This document shows positions 44,886 to 53,960 of a stretch of 64,000 nt of DNA, one piece after another. How positions within the stretch are numbered: position 1 is the stretch's first letter; each line of letters starts with the position of its first letter. The position numbers were made by a program, and so were the translations under genes. The notes under the pieces are model-generated. The model ran no database searches, was not told the origin of the DNA, and saw only the letters and a list, made by a program, of their open reading frames with translations. Origin of the DNA: an uncultured Lachnospiraceae bacterium (lineage in GTDB: Bacteria; Bacillota; Clostridia; Lachnospirales; Lachnospiraceae); assembly GCA_910587715.1 (NCBI GenBank), contig CAJUMV010000007.1, positions 1 to 64,000 on the forward strand, read 5' to 3'.

Positions 44886-45478
44886 AGCACCAGCTCCTGC
44901 CCGTGCTCCTTCAGCCATTTCCGGTGGATGCGGTAGTCGGGGCACACGCTCTCCACGAGCGACCAGAATGCCTTTGAGTGGTCCATGTGGGTCAGATGAC
45001 AGAGCTCATGGACAACCACATAGTCGAGGACGGCAGGCGGTGCCAGCATAAGCCGCCAGTTGAAGGAAAGGGTGCCTTTCCCGCTGCAGCTTCCCCAGCG
45101 GGTCTTCTGGTCGCGGATGGTGATGCGGCTGTAGCTCCCGCCCGTGAACGGGAGGAAATAGGCAGCGCGTTTCGGAAAGTATTCTTTCGCGGCGGCGATG
45201 TATCGTTTTTCAAGGGCTGCGCGCTGCGTGTCCGTCAGGTCGGAAACGGGGCGGTTTTCGCAGTGCTGCAGGGCTTCCAGATAGTGCGTGATAATCCAGT
45301 GCTGTTTGTCCAGTAAAAGACGGTTTATCTGCGCCTCGGAAGTGCCTACGGGCAGCCGCAGGGTGATTTCCCCGTCTGCGGAGATGCTGACGGCGCAGGT
45401 TTTGCGGCGGCTGTAGACCACCTCGTAGGGAAGTTCATAAAGTTTGCTCTGGTATTTGATGCGGTGTATGTGTTCCAT
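44882..45478 (-). CDS. YgjP-like (DUF45) metallopeptidase
   Basis: 198 residues. Zinc site HELCHLTHMDHSKAFW is intact, and TRWGSCSGKGTLSFNWRL matches the DUF45/M48-like family. Its stop overlaps the helicase stop by 4 bases, the genes converge. Substrate is unknown. Confidence 0.85.
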   Translation of the reverse strand: MEHIHRIKYQSKLYELPYEVVYSRRKTCAVSISADGEITLRLPVGTSEAQINRLLLDKQHWIITHYLEALQHCENRPVSDLTDTQRAALEKRYIAAAKEYFPKRAAYFLPFTGGSYSRITIRDQKTRWGSCSGKGTLSFNWRLMLAPPAVLDYVVVHELCHLTHMDHSKAFWSLVESVCPDYRIHRKWLKEHGQELVL

Positions 45479-45588
45479 AGGTTTATCCTCATTAGAGATT
45501 AGTTTATCACAGGAAACACTATATTGCTATATACCAGCATCAACTTGTTTTACCGTGGCGTATTTTGTTGAGGTGGCTGCGGATTGGC

Positions 45589-45630
45589 TTTACACTTTTC
45601 CGAAAAACGGATATAATATGTCTGTAACAA
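45589..45630 (+). promoter_or_regulatory. Promoter with downstream GTAACAA box, copy 2
   Basis: TTTACA (45589-45594), 17 bases, TATAAT (45612-45617), then GTAACAA (45624-45630), with the same -10 to GTAACAA spacing as at 24935-24953. Confidence 0.65.
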
Positions 45631-45665
45631 TCGGGATAAATTATAAATGGAAAGCAGGTGATTGT

Positions 45666-45857
45666 ATGCCGAATGGTGCGGAAATTATAAAAGAAGCATT
45701 AAACGATTTTCAAAAGGTGCAAAAGCGTATGTTAATCGCGAAAGAAGAGAATGCAATAAAAACATATGCCGATCTTAAAGATGATTATATTTCATTAAAG
45801 GCATTACTTACAAGCTTAGGTGTTAATCTTTCGGAGGTTGACAAAATTAAGGAATAA
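45666..45857 (+). CDS. 63-residue conserved helical protein, paralog 2
   Basis: A 63-residue soluble helical protein beginning MPNGAEIIKEAL and ending GVNLSEVDKIKE. It has about 40 identical residues with the protein at 24993-25184, and the same start context GAAAGCAGGTGA. Its stop lies 37 bases ahead of gpmI, so the two are likely one transcript. Function unknown; position before a glycolytic gene here and before purF there suggests a shared regulatory role, which is inference. Confidence 0.8.
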   Translation: MPNGAEIIKEALNDFQKVQKRMLIAKEENAIKTYADLKDDYISLKALLTSLGVNLSEVDKIKE

Positions 45858-45894
45858 TATTTTATTGAAAGAAATAGAAAAGGAGAAACAAATC

Positions 45895-47439
45895 ATGGGA
45901 ACAAAGAAACCGGCAGTATTGATGATTTTGGACGGCTATGGTCTGAATGAAAAGACGGAGGGCAACGCGGTTGCACTGGCGAAAACGCCTGTGATGGACA
46001 AACTGATGGCGGAGTGCCCCTTCGTGAAGGGAAATGCAAGCGGCATGGCGGTAGGTCTGCCCAACGGTCAGATGGGCAACTCCGAGGTGGGGCATTTGAA
46101 CATGGGCGCTGGTCGCATCGTGTATCAGGAGCTGACGAGAATTACGAAAGAAATTCAGGACGGCACCTTTTTTGAGAATCCCGCCCTTCTGGATGCGGTG
46201 AATAACTGCAAGAAGAACGATTCTTCGCTGCACATGTTCGGGCTTTTGTCCGACGGCGGCGTACACAGCCACAACACCCACCTTTATGGTCTGTTGGAGC
46301 TGGCGAAGAGAAACGGTCTTTCCAAAGTATATGTGCACGCTTTTCTGGACGGACGTGACACCCCTCCGGCAAGCGGCAAGGGTTATGTGGAAGATTTGGA
46401 AGCGGAGATGAAGAAAATCGGCGTGGGCGAGGTGGCAAGCGTGACGGGACGCTACTACGCGATGGATCGTGACAATAACTACGACAGAGTGGAAAAAGCG
46501 TATCTGGTGCTCACAAAGGGCGAGGGACTGACGGCTGAAAGTGGTCCTGCGGGGATTCAGGCTTCCTATGACAGAGAGGAGACGGACGAGTTTGTAAAAC
46601 CTACGGTAGTGATGAAGAACGGCGCACCTGTGGCGACGATTCAGGACGGCGATTCCGTCATCTTCTTTAATTTCCGCCCTGACCGTGCCAGAGAGATTAC
46701 GAGAAGCTTCTGCGATGATGATTTCAAGGGCTTTGCGAGGGAGAAAAAGCTGGATTTGACTTATGTGTGCTTTTCGGACTATGACCCGACCATTCCCAAT
46801 AAGGAAGTGGCATTCCACAAGATTTCTGTCACCAATACCTTCGGTGAGTGGCTGGCGGCGCACGGTATGAAGCAGGCGAGAATCGCGGAGACAGAGAAGT
46901 ATGCGCATGTGACTTTCTTCTTTAACGGCGGCGTGGAGGAACCCAACGAGGGAGAGACACGTATTCTGGTCAATTCTCCGAAGGATGTGGCGACTTACGA
47001 CTTAAAGCCTCAGATGAGCGCTTACGAGGTGTGCGACAAGCTGGTGGCGTCCATCAAATCCGGCGATTACGATGTGATTATCATTAACTTTGCAAATCCT
47101 GACATGGTGGGACATACCGGCGTGCAGGAAGCGGCGATTAAGGCGGTGGAAGCTGTGGACGAGTGCGTGGGCAAGGCGGTTGCCGCGCTGAAAGAAGTGG
47201 ACGGCGTGATGTTCATCTGCGCAGATCACGGCAACGCGGAACAGCTCATCGACGAGGAGACGGGCGCGCCTTTCACGGCGCACACCACGAACCCGGTGCC
47301 CTTCATTCTGGTCAACGCGAACCCTTCCTACAAGCTGCGCGAGGGCGGATGCCTTGCGGATATCGTGCCTACGATCATTGAGCTGATGGGCATGGAGCAG
47401 CCTGCGGAGATGACAGGGAAATCTTTGCTGGTGAAATAA
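45895..47439 (+). CDS. gpmI: 2,3-bisphosphoglycerate-independent phosphoglycerate mutase
   Basis: 514 residues, the usual length. Interconverts 3- and 2-phosphoglycerate with two manganese ions. MILDGYGLN and MGNSEVGHLNMGAGR (the Ser nucleophile in NSEVGH) mark the active site; HAFLDGRDTPP, GRYYAMDRDNNYDR and the metal-binding FICADHGNAEQL and GxPFTAHTTNPVP are present. ATG is behind AAAAGGAG. Confidence 0.96.
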   Translation: MGTKKPAVLMILDGYGLNEKTEGNAVALAKTPVMDKLMAECPFVKGNASGMAVGLPNGQMGNSEVGHLNMGAGRIVYQELTRITKEIQDGTFFENPALLDAVNNCKKNDSSLHMFGLLSDGGVHSHNTHLYGLLELAKRNGLSKVYVHAFLDGRDTPPASGKGYVEDLEAEMKKIGVGEVASVTGRYYAMDRDNNYDRVEKAYLVLTKGEGLTAESGPAGIQASYDREETDEFVKPTVVMKNGAPVATIQDGDSVIFFNFRPDRAREITRSFCDDDFKGFAREKKLDLTYVCFSDYDPTIPNKEVAFHKISVTNTFGEWLAAHGMKQARIAETEKYAHVTFFFNGGVEEPNEGETRILVNSPKDVATYDLKPQMSAYEVCDKLVASIKSGDYDVIIINFANPDMVGHTGVQEAAIKAVEAVDECVGKAVAALKEVDGVMFICADHGNAEQLIDEETGAPFTAHTTNPVPFILVNANPSYKLREGGCLADIVPTIIELMGMEQPAEMTGKSLLVK

Positions 47440-47490
47440 TCTCACCGAATTAGACAAAATAAAAGAATAGCGGAACAGAAAAGACAAGAT

Positions 47491-47540
47491 AAAAAGTGTA
47501 AAGCCTATGGATGCTTCAGGGCTTTACACTTTTTTTGTCT
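47491..47540 (+). terminator. Rho-independent terminator of gpmI
   Basis: AAAAAGTGTAAAGCC pairs with GGCTTTACACTTTTT, followed by more T residues. Confidence 0.85.
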
Positions 47541-47546
47541 GCTAAC

Positions 47547-47603
47547 TTGACAAATTTTGCCGACAGGGGTATATTAACTGTACCACCACTGATAGTACAG
47601 TTA
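47547..47603 (+). promoter_or_regulatory. Consensus promoter with palindromic operator for the GntR-ABC operon
   Basis: TTGACA (47547-47552), 17 bases and TATATT (47570-47575) match the vegetative consensus. TAACTGTAC (47575-47583) and GTACAGTTA (47595-47603) are perfect inverted arms overlapping the end of the -10 box, a typical YtrA/GntR autoregulation site. Confidence 0.8.
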
Positions 47604-47611
47604 GTATTGTT

Positions 47612-47621
47612 GGGGGGGGGG
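47612..47621 (+). repeat. Run of ten G residues in the leader
   Basis: Ten consecutive G at 47612-47621 lie between the operator and the SD of the GntR gene, in otherwise ordinary sequence. A run this long is unusual and is prone to slip. Confidence 0.6.
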
Positions 47622-47645
47622 TAAAAACCGGAGAAAGGAGACGAC

Positions 47646-48005
47646 ATGGTACTGATTGATTACAAGGATACCCGCCCCATTTATGAGCAGATTGTGGAGC
47701 GGTTTAAGACTCTGATTTTAAAGGGCGTCATGCAGCCCGACGAACAGATGCCGTCGGTGCGCAGTCTGGCGATGGAGCAGTCCATCAACCCGAACACGAT
47801 TCAAAAGGCGTATGCGGAGCTGGAGCGGCAGGGCTTTATTTATACGGTTAAGGGAAGGGGCAGCTTTGTGCTCGGGGACAGCAGTCTTGTGGAGCAGCGC
47901 AGGAAGGAATATCTGGACCAGATTATAAAGCTCGTGAAAGAACTGCTGGAAATCGGCATGACAAAGATGGAAATTGTTCTGGAAGTTGAGAATCTGCAGG
48001 TGTGA
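47646..48005 (+). CDS. GntR family regulator (YtrA type)
   Basis: 119 residues. Winged helix-turn-helix with PIYEQIVERFK and NPNTIQKAYAELERQG, plus a short helical tail for dimerisation, as in the small YtrA subfamily that controls its own ABC transporter operon. The ABC ATPase and permease genes follow on the same strand. Confidence 0.88.
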   Translation: MVLIDYKDTRPIYEQIVERFKTLILKGVMQPDEQMPSVRSLAMEQSINPNTIQKAYAELERQGFIYTVKGRGSFVLGDSSLVEQRRKEYLDQIIKLVKELLEIGMTKMEIVLEVENLQV

Positions 48006-48068
48006 GAAAATAGCTTGTGAATCAGACAGAAAAACCGGCACGGCAGTGCGGTGAAAGGAGAAAGATTT

Positions 48069-48974
48069 ATGATAGAAATACATAATCTGACGAAGCAGTT
48101 TGAAAAAATAAAAGCCGTCGATGAAGTCAGTGTCGATATTAAGGAAAAGACGGTGTTCGGGCTGATTGGCACGAACGGCGCGGGAAAGAGCACGGTGCTG
48201 CGCATGATAGCGGGCGTGATTAAGCCGGACGAGGGCACGGTGGCGGTGGATAATATGCCCGTGTATGACAATGTGGAGGCAAAGAAGAGATTGTTTTTTA
48301 TCGCGGATGAGCCTTACTTTTTCGCCAATGCCAACGCGAGAGCCATGGAGCGGTATTACAGCGGCATTTATGAAGCATTTGACAGGGAGGAATTTTACCG
48401 GTATTTGGAAAAGTTTAATCTGGACAAAAACCGGAAGATTGCCACTTTTTCCAAGGGGATGAAAAAGCAGCTCGCCCTGCTTTTGGGAATCTGCGCCCAC
48501 ACAAAATATATTCTCTGCGACGAGACATTCGACGGGCTTGATCCGGTGATGCGGCAGGGTATCAAGTCGATTTTTGCGAAGGAGATGGAGGAGCGGGGGC
48601 TGACGCCTGTGATTGCCTCCCATAACCTGCGGGAGCTGGAAGATATCTGCGACCATGTGGGACTGTTACATAAAGGCGGCGTTCTGCTGTCTAAAGATTT
48701 GGAGGATATGAAGTGTAATATCCAGAAAATACAGTGCGTGTTCAGCGCTGTGGAGGACGAGTCGAAAGCATTAAACGGGCTTGAGGTATTGAAAAAGGAG
48801 CAGAGGGGGTCTTTATGCACGATTACGGTGCGCTGTACGAGGGAGGAAGTGGAGGCGCGGTTTGCCACGGTGGACACGATCTTTTACGAGGTACTTCCGC
48901 TTTCCTTAGAGGAGATATTTATCAGTGAAACGGAGGTGGTAGGCTATGACATCAAAAAACTCATTCTTGGCTAA
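48069..48974 (+). CDS. ABC transporter ATP-binding protein
   Basis: 301 residues. Walker A GTNGAGKST, signature FSKGMKKQ and Walker B YILCDETFDGLD are intact. The C-terminal 80 residues lie outside the ATPase fold. The product would drive the permease encoded from 48946, which overlaps it by 29 bases. Substrate may be a membrane-active peptide or antibiotic, as for other YtrA-linked exporters, though this is inference. Confidence 0.88.
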   Translation: MIEIHNLTKQFEKIKAVDEVSVDIKEKTVFGLIGTNGAGKSTVLRMIAGVIKPDEGTVAVDNMPVYDNVEAKKRLFFIADEPYFFANANARAMERYYSGIYEAFDREEFYRYLEKFNLDKNRKIATFSKGMKKQLALLLGICAHTKYILCDETFDGLDPVMRQGIKSIFAKEMEERGLTPVIASHNLRELEDICDHVGLLHKGGVLLSKDLEDMKCNIQKIQCVFSAVEDESKALNGLEVLKKEQRGSLCTITVRCTREEVEARFATVDTIFYEVLPLSLEEIFISETEVVGYDIKKLILG

Positions 48975-51084
48975 TTGCAGGGAAAATCATAAACGGAGAG
49001 TGTGGGTCTGGATCGTGGCGGTGTTGTCCCAGCTCCTTGCCTACGGCGGCATGATGATGATCTATTTAAGCAGAATCAGGAGCTTTCAGGCGGATGGCAG
49101 CTACAGAACCGCAGCGCAGTTTCAGGCGGCGATGTATCAGGCGGCAAAGGACGCGCTGGCGTTTTCCGACAATTTGTACGGCGTTGTTCTCGTACTGGCG
49201 GCTGTTATCGGTATGCAGGGCTTTTCTTATTTGTATGACAGAAGAAAGGTGGACATGTACCACAGCGTGCCGGTATCGAAGGATAAGAGGTTTGCGGTAG
49301 TTTATCTAAACGGCATTGTGATTTATCTTGCGGCGAATCTGTCCGGTATGATTCTGGGCGCGCTCATTGCGGCGGCGCAGGGAGCGGTAAATATGGATGT
49401 GGTTGCAAATGCGGGACTTGCTTTTGTGTGGCATCTGTTTTTGTTTCTGGCGGCCTATCATATGATGATGCTGGCGGTGATGCTGACGGGAAACCGTTTT
49501 GTGACGGTCTGTGTGTTTTTGGCGTTTATGCTGTATGATCTTTGTCTGTGGGGACAGATTGGCACGCTGAAACGAATCTTTTTTGAGACCTATTCCGAAT
49601 ACTATCTGAGTACGGACCCGAAGCTGTCGGTGCTTTATGACTGCATGACAAATATCTGGGACATTAAGAACGCGAAGGATGCCGCAGCCGCGGCGGTGAT
49701 TGCCATGCCTATTGTGGCAAAGTGGATTTTGATTGCAGTGGTGTTTTTGCTGCTTGCTTATTTTGCCTACAAAAAAAGACCTTCCGAAGCGGCGGGCCGT
49801 GCTATGGCGTTTCCGATTACGGAGCCTGTGTTTAAGGTGGCGGTGGCAATCCCGGTGGCGTTTATGGTGGGCGGAATAGTGTACGATACTTCCTATCAGA
49901 ATGAAATGCTGCAGGTAGCGGGGATGCTTGCTGGCGGACTGCTTTTCTGCGCGGCGGCGGAGGTGCTTTTCGATTTCGATATCAGAAGCCTTTTCAAGCA
50001 TCTGCCCTCGAGCGGCATCGCGCTTGTCGGTATTTTGGCAATATTTAGCGTCTTTAAATGGGATGTGTTCGGGTATGACAGTTATATACCGGTGCAAAAT
50101 AAAATCGAGAGTATTGCAATTTCTGCAGACGGGTACTATGATAACTATTGGGATAAAAACAGGGAGTATATAGACAAAAACGAGTTTGAAAAGGACAATA
50201 TGTTTCTGACGGATGCCGCACCTGTTTTGAAGCTGGCGGAGGCGGCGCAGGGAGCTGACCCGGAGGAGATGGAGGATTGCCGTTATGTGCAGATTCTTTA
50301 CCGCTTAACGTCGGGCAGGCAGAAAGCCAGAAGCATACGGGTAGATTATGACGATCCCGGCACGGAGGAGCTTCTCAATCAGATTTTTTGCACGGACGCC
50401 TTTAAGAAAGGCACATTCCAGGGGATTACGGATGAGACTGCCTGCGAGGATGTGACCCGGATTACCTACACCAACGGTCCGGCGCGAACAGTGATACCGG
50501 CGGAGGAAGCGGCAGGGCTTCGCGAAGCATGGATTAAGGATATGGAGCAGTTTGACTTTACGCTCGTGCGGCATAACCGTCCGTGCGGCAGTCTCTCTTT
50601 TGAGTATAAAAACTATAACCAGAGACAGTGGTTTGTGTATGACAGCTTTGAAAATACGATTGCCGCGCTCAAAAAGCTGCAGGCGTACTATCCGATGGAG
50701 CTTGACGCGGCGGACATCGAGTCGGTGACCGTGACCTGCTTCCACAATGAGCTGACGGAGCAGGAGAACGCAGAGGATGCCGAAATCGAAGCGCGGGCTG
50801 TAGCAGAGACATGGGATGGCGATTATACGGATTATACTGTTTCCGAGACTTTCTACGAGGAGGAGCAGATTGCGCAGATTCTGCCCAACATCTACTGTAC
50901 ATGGATAGACGCGCCGTGGAGCCGTTACAAGGATTTGGATGAAAATTATTCGATTGAAGTGGTGTTTAAGCGGGATACGGCATATCCGTATCAGCGGGAC
51001 AGCTACTATTTCGGCTATTCTTTCTACGCGGGGCAGGTGCCGGAGTTTGTGGCGGAAGCGACTGCGTATACAGGTCAAACGTGA
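48946..51084 (+). CDS. ABC transporter permease with large C-terminal exposed domain
   Basis: 712 residues. About six or seven membrane helices occur in residues 15-365, with an inside loop holding DRRKVDMYHSVPVSKDKR (typical of ABC-2-like permeases). Residues about 370-710 form a soluble domain (DUF6449-like) likely outside the cell. It overlaps the ATPase gene, so the two are probably co-translated. Confidence 0.8.
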   Translation: MTSKNSFLANCRENHKRRVWVWIVAVLSQLLAYGGMMMIYLSRIRSFQADGSYRTAAQFQAAMYQAAKDALAFSDNLYGVVLVLAAVIGMQGFSYLYDRRKVDMYHSVPVSKDKRFAVVYLNGIVIYLAANLSGMILGALIAAAQGAVNMDVVANAGLAFVWHLFLFLAAYHMMMLAVMLTGNRFVTVCVFLAFMLYDLCLWGQIGTLKRIFFETYSEYYLSTDPKLSVLYDCMTNIWDIKNAKDAAAAAVIAMPIVAKWILIAVVFLLLAYFAYKKRPSEAAGRAMAFPITEPVFKVAVAIPVAFMVGGIVYDTSYQNEMLQVAGMLAGGLLFCAAAEVLFDFDIRSLFKHLPSSGIALVGILAIFSVFKWDVFGYDSYIPVQNKIESIAISADGYYDNYWDKNREYIDKNEFEKDNMFLTDAAPVLKLAEAAQGADPEEMEDCRYVQILYRLTSGRQKARSIRVDYDDPGTEELLNQIFCTDAFKKGTFQGITDETACEDVTRITYTNGPARTVIPAEEAAGLREAWIKDMEQFDFTLVRHNRPCGSLSFEYKNYNQRQWFVYDSFENTIAALKKLQAYYPMELDAADIESVTVTCFHNELTEQENAEDAEIEARAVAETWDGDYTDYTVSETFYEEEQIAQILPNIYCTWIDAPWSRYKDLDENYSIEVVFKRDTAYPYQRDSYYFGYSFYAGQVPEFVAEATAYTGQT

Positions 51085-51170
51085 GAAGAGTTTCTAACCG
51101 CTCGCAGCATAGGCTGCTTCGCGGAGAAACACTAAGTCTCACGTAAGAGAATGCCCAGAGTGGGCATTCT
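51081..51170 (+). terminator. Nested hairpin plus second hairpin
   Basis: A nested stem runs from GTGAGA (51081-51086) to TCTCAC (51137-51142), with inner pairs GTTTCT/AGAAAC, CCGC/GCGG and GCAGC/GCTGC. Next, AGAATGCCCA pairs with TGGGCATTCT (51148-51170). No T run follows, so the role is not certain. Confidence 0.5.
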
Positions 51171-51211
51171 CCGTGTGGTAAATAATTTAAGAGGATTGAA
51201 GGGAAACAGAC

Positions 51212-51964
51212 GTGGACAGTAACAGGTGGGATGAACCTGTGATTCAGGTGAAGGATTTATATAAGATATACCGGGTCGGAGAGGAGAGGGTGCGCGCCCT
51301 AAACGGGGTCAGCTTCTCCATCAGGCGGGGGTGCTTCTGCTCGATTGTGGGCGCCTCCGGCTCCGGCAAGTCCACGCTGCTCAATATGCTGGCGGGACTG
51401 GAAAAGCCTACCAAGGGCGAAATCGTAATCGCTGGCGAGCACATGGAGAAAAAGACGGAGAACCAGCTTGTTGCCTTTCGCAGAGAGCATATCGGGTTTA
51501 TCTTCCAGTCCTTCAATCTGATGGGCACCATGAACGCCATCGAGAACGTGGCGCTGCCCCTGACCTTTCAGGGTATGGACAAGAAGAGCCGCAACAAAAA
51601 GGCGGAGGAGATGCTGGATCTGGTGGGGCTGACCAAACATAAAAGACACCGCCCGAACCAGATGTCCGGCGGACAGCAGCAGCGCGTGGGCGTGGCTAGG
51701 GCGTTGGTGGTGGAGCCGGAGATCATCTTTGCGGACGAGCCCACGGGAAACCTTGATTCCAACACTTCCGTGGAGGTGATGAACCTGATGAAGCGGGTGG
51801 TGCGGGAGAAAAACCAGACGCTGGTGATGGTGACCCACGACAATTATCTGGCAGGCTTTGCGGATATCGTCATCCGAATCCGGGACGGGAAGATTCTGGA
51901 GATTGACGAGAGAAGCGGAGAGGATATGCCGGAGGAGATCATGGTAAAGGAGTCGGTGACATGA
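51212..51964 (+). CDS. MacB/LolD-type ABC ATP-binding protein
   Basis: 250 residues starting at GTG behind GAAGGG. Walker A GASGSGKST, Q-loop, signature MSGGQQQRVGVARA and Walker B IIFADEPTGNLD are present. It belongs to the family pairing with FtsX-like permeases, encoded here at 53961 after an intervening exported protein. Confidence 0.9.
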   Translation: MDSNRWDEPVIQVKDLYKIYRVGEERVRALNGVSFSIRRGCFCSIVGASGSGKSTLLNMLAGLEKPTKGEIVIAGEHMEKKTENQLVAFRREHIGFIFQSFNLMGTMNAIENVALPLTFQGMDKKSRNKKAEEMLDLVGLTKHKRHRPNQMSGGQQQRVGVARALVVEPEIIFADEPTGNLDSNTSVEVMNLMKRVVREKNQTLVMVTHDNYLAGFADIVIRIRDGKILEIDERSGEDMPEEIMVKESVT

Positions 51965-52098
51965 CAGGTGCGTGCGAAAGCTGATTGCGGTGCAGGCGGG
52001 GAAAAGCTATTATAGAGGATTGATCAAACGATAGAAAAGTATCAACAGGCAGGATAGAAACAAAACGAAAAGGTTTGGAAATTGGAAGGGCAGGAAAA

Positions 52099-53889
52099 AT
52101 GAGAGGGAAAATGGAGAGGCGTAGGAGAGCAGTCAGGCATCTGGCAGGCGGATTGGCTTGCCTGTTTTTGGCGTTAACGGTGTTTGGGCAGGCAGGAGCC
52201 AGTGACGGTGCCTCCGTGGTATACGCGGAAGAGAACAAGGAGAGCGTCAGCGAGAACGAGATTAAATATGTGGAACGCTCCTCTGACCGGGTGATCACGG
52301 ACGACGACCGCTTCGATGCCGACGAGGATTTGCTGTACTACATGCAGAGTCTGGAGGTGCGTTATCATCTGGATGAGAAGGTGATGGAGGGGCTGCACAA
52401 GCTCTTTGACAGTGCGGTCTACTATATCGCCAACACGGATATGTCGCTGACGGAGCTGTGGTCTTATGTGTCCTCCGTAAAGGGCAATATGGAATCCGCG
52501 GCGATCGCGAAGGTGACTCAGACGACCAGCGAATTTATACAGGTGGCGGACAACTGGCAGACGCCGGTTGTGAGTTACGGGCAAGGCGTATCCATCGTGC
52601 TGCCTATCGTCAATTTCGGAACGGAGGAGTTAAACGACCTGATCGTGGAGCCGGTGATTTCCACGCTGGTGACAGAGTGGCCGTTTGAGCCGGATACCAC
52701 AAACTATCTCCAGACAGAGCCGTTTATTCCCGGCTGCCAGACGAAAGAGGCGGCGATGGCGAACCGCCGTGAGTTTACCTTCCATTTTAAGACGAGAAGC
52801 GATGTGATGACGGGGTATTATCCCCTGAAATTTAAGATATCCTATACCAAGGCAGGCATCCGCAGCGAGGAGCCGGCAGAGCTTACGGTGTTTGTAAAGA
52901 CCATCGGCAAGCCTGGCAGCGGTATCATCGGCGGCAACGGGCAGGAAACGTCCGGCTCCAAACCACGTATTGTTGTAACTGGTTTTGAGACGAATCCGGC
53001 AAAGGTCTTTGCAGGGGAAACCTTTACGCTGATGATTCATGTAAAGAATACTTCCAAGGATACAACGGTGACCAATGTGCTTTTTGATATGCAGGCGGCG
53101 CAGGAGGGGGAGGATAAGACAAACACCTATTCCGCATTCCTGCCCACGTCCGGATCCAGCTCTGTCTATATGGAGCAGATTGCGCCGGACACCTCGGCGG
53201 ATATCGAGATTGAAATGACTGCAAAGGCGGATCTGGCGCAGAAGCCTTATGTCCTTGACGTCAATATGAAATATGACGCGGGCACGGTGTTCGATTTAAC
53301 GGATAAGGCGAGCGTGTCGATTCCGATTATGCAGGAGAGCCGTTTTGATACGAGCATTCCGGAGGTGGTACCCGACAGCATCGAGGTGGGTTCCCAGTCA
53401 AATGTAATGTTCAGCATTTACAATACGGGAAAGACGACCCTCTATAACGTGCAGGTGAAATTTATCGCGGATTCCATCGCGGAGGCGTCGGCATTTGTGG
53501 GCAATCTCCAGTCCGGCAATACGGGGAATGTGGATGTGATGCTGACCGGCGCTGCGGCGACCATGGACGACGGCATTGTGAAGCTGGAAATCTCCTACGA
53601 GGACGACGCAGGCAATGTGACCACGGCGGAGAAGGAGATTACCCTTTTCGTCACGGAGCCCATGATGGACGATATGATGATGGGTGATGATATGATGGGC
53701 GACGATATGATGATGGAAGGTGAAGAGGGCGGCAAGGGAAATACAGGCATCATTGTGGGCAGCGTCTCCGGAGTGGTGGCGCTGGCAGGAGCAGGTCTTG
53801 GCGTATTCCTTAAGCTTCGCAAAAAGAAAAAGGCGGCAGCAGCGGAGGCGGCGGAGCTTGCGGCATTAGAGAAAGAGCTGAATGAATAA
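52099..53889 (+). CDS. Exported CARDB/COG1361-type protein with C-terminal membrane anchor
   Basis: 596 residues. Signal peptide at about 10-35 (LAGGLACLFLALTVFG, cleavage near QAGASDG). The mature part has a helical region, then three or four beta-sandwich modules (VTGFETNPAKVFAGETFTL, SNVMFSIYNTGKTTLYNVQV) like CARDB/NEW3 domains. Near residue 530 is a Met/Asp-rich stretch (DDMMMGDDMM), then a membrane helix and a Lys-rich inside tail. It sits between its transporter ATPase and permease genes, so it is likely an accessory subunit or substrate-binding part. Confidence 0.75.
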   Translation: MRGKMERRRRAVRHLAGGLACLFLALTVFGQAGASDGASVVYAEENKESVSENEIKYVERSSDRVITDDDRFDADEDLLYYMQSLEVRYHLDEKVMEGLHKLFDSAVYYIANTDMSLTELWSYVSSVKGNMESAAIAKVTQTTSEFIQVADNWQTPVVSYGQGVSIVLPIVNFGTEELNDLIVEPVISTLVTEWPFEPDTTNYLQTEPFIPGCQTKEAAMANRREFTFHFKTRSDVMTGYYPLKFKISYTKAGIRSEEPAELTVFVKTIGKPGSGIIGGNGQETSGSKPRIVVTGFETNPAKVFAGETFTLMIHVKNTSKDTTVTNVLFDMQAAQEGEDKTNTYSAFLPTSGSSSVYMEQIAPDTSADIEIEMTAKADLAQKPYVLDVNMKYDAGTVFDLTDKASVSIPIMQESRFDTSIPEVVPDSIEVGSQSNVMFSIYNTGKTTLYNVQVKFIADSIAEASAFVGNLQSGNTGNVDVMLTGAAATMDDGIVKLEISYEDDAGNVTTAEKEITLFVTEPMMDDMMMGDDMMGDDMMMEGEEGGKGNTGIIVGSVSGVVALAGAGLGVFLKLRKKKKAAAAEAAELAALEKELNE

Positions 53890-53960
53890 AGGAAGCAGAA
53901 AAAGACGAAATGACAGAAGGGACTGTACGGACAGTCGGATGGTGATAGAGTGGGGGCCGC

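Noticed and set aside
43265..44945. Minus-strand open frames opposite the DEAD-box helicase gene
   Set aside because: They lack ribosome sites and family motifs; the helicase gene is complete and convincing.
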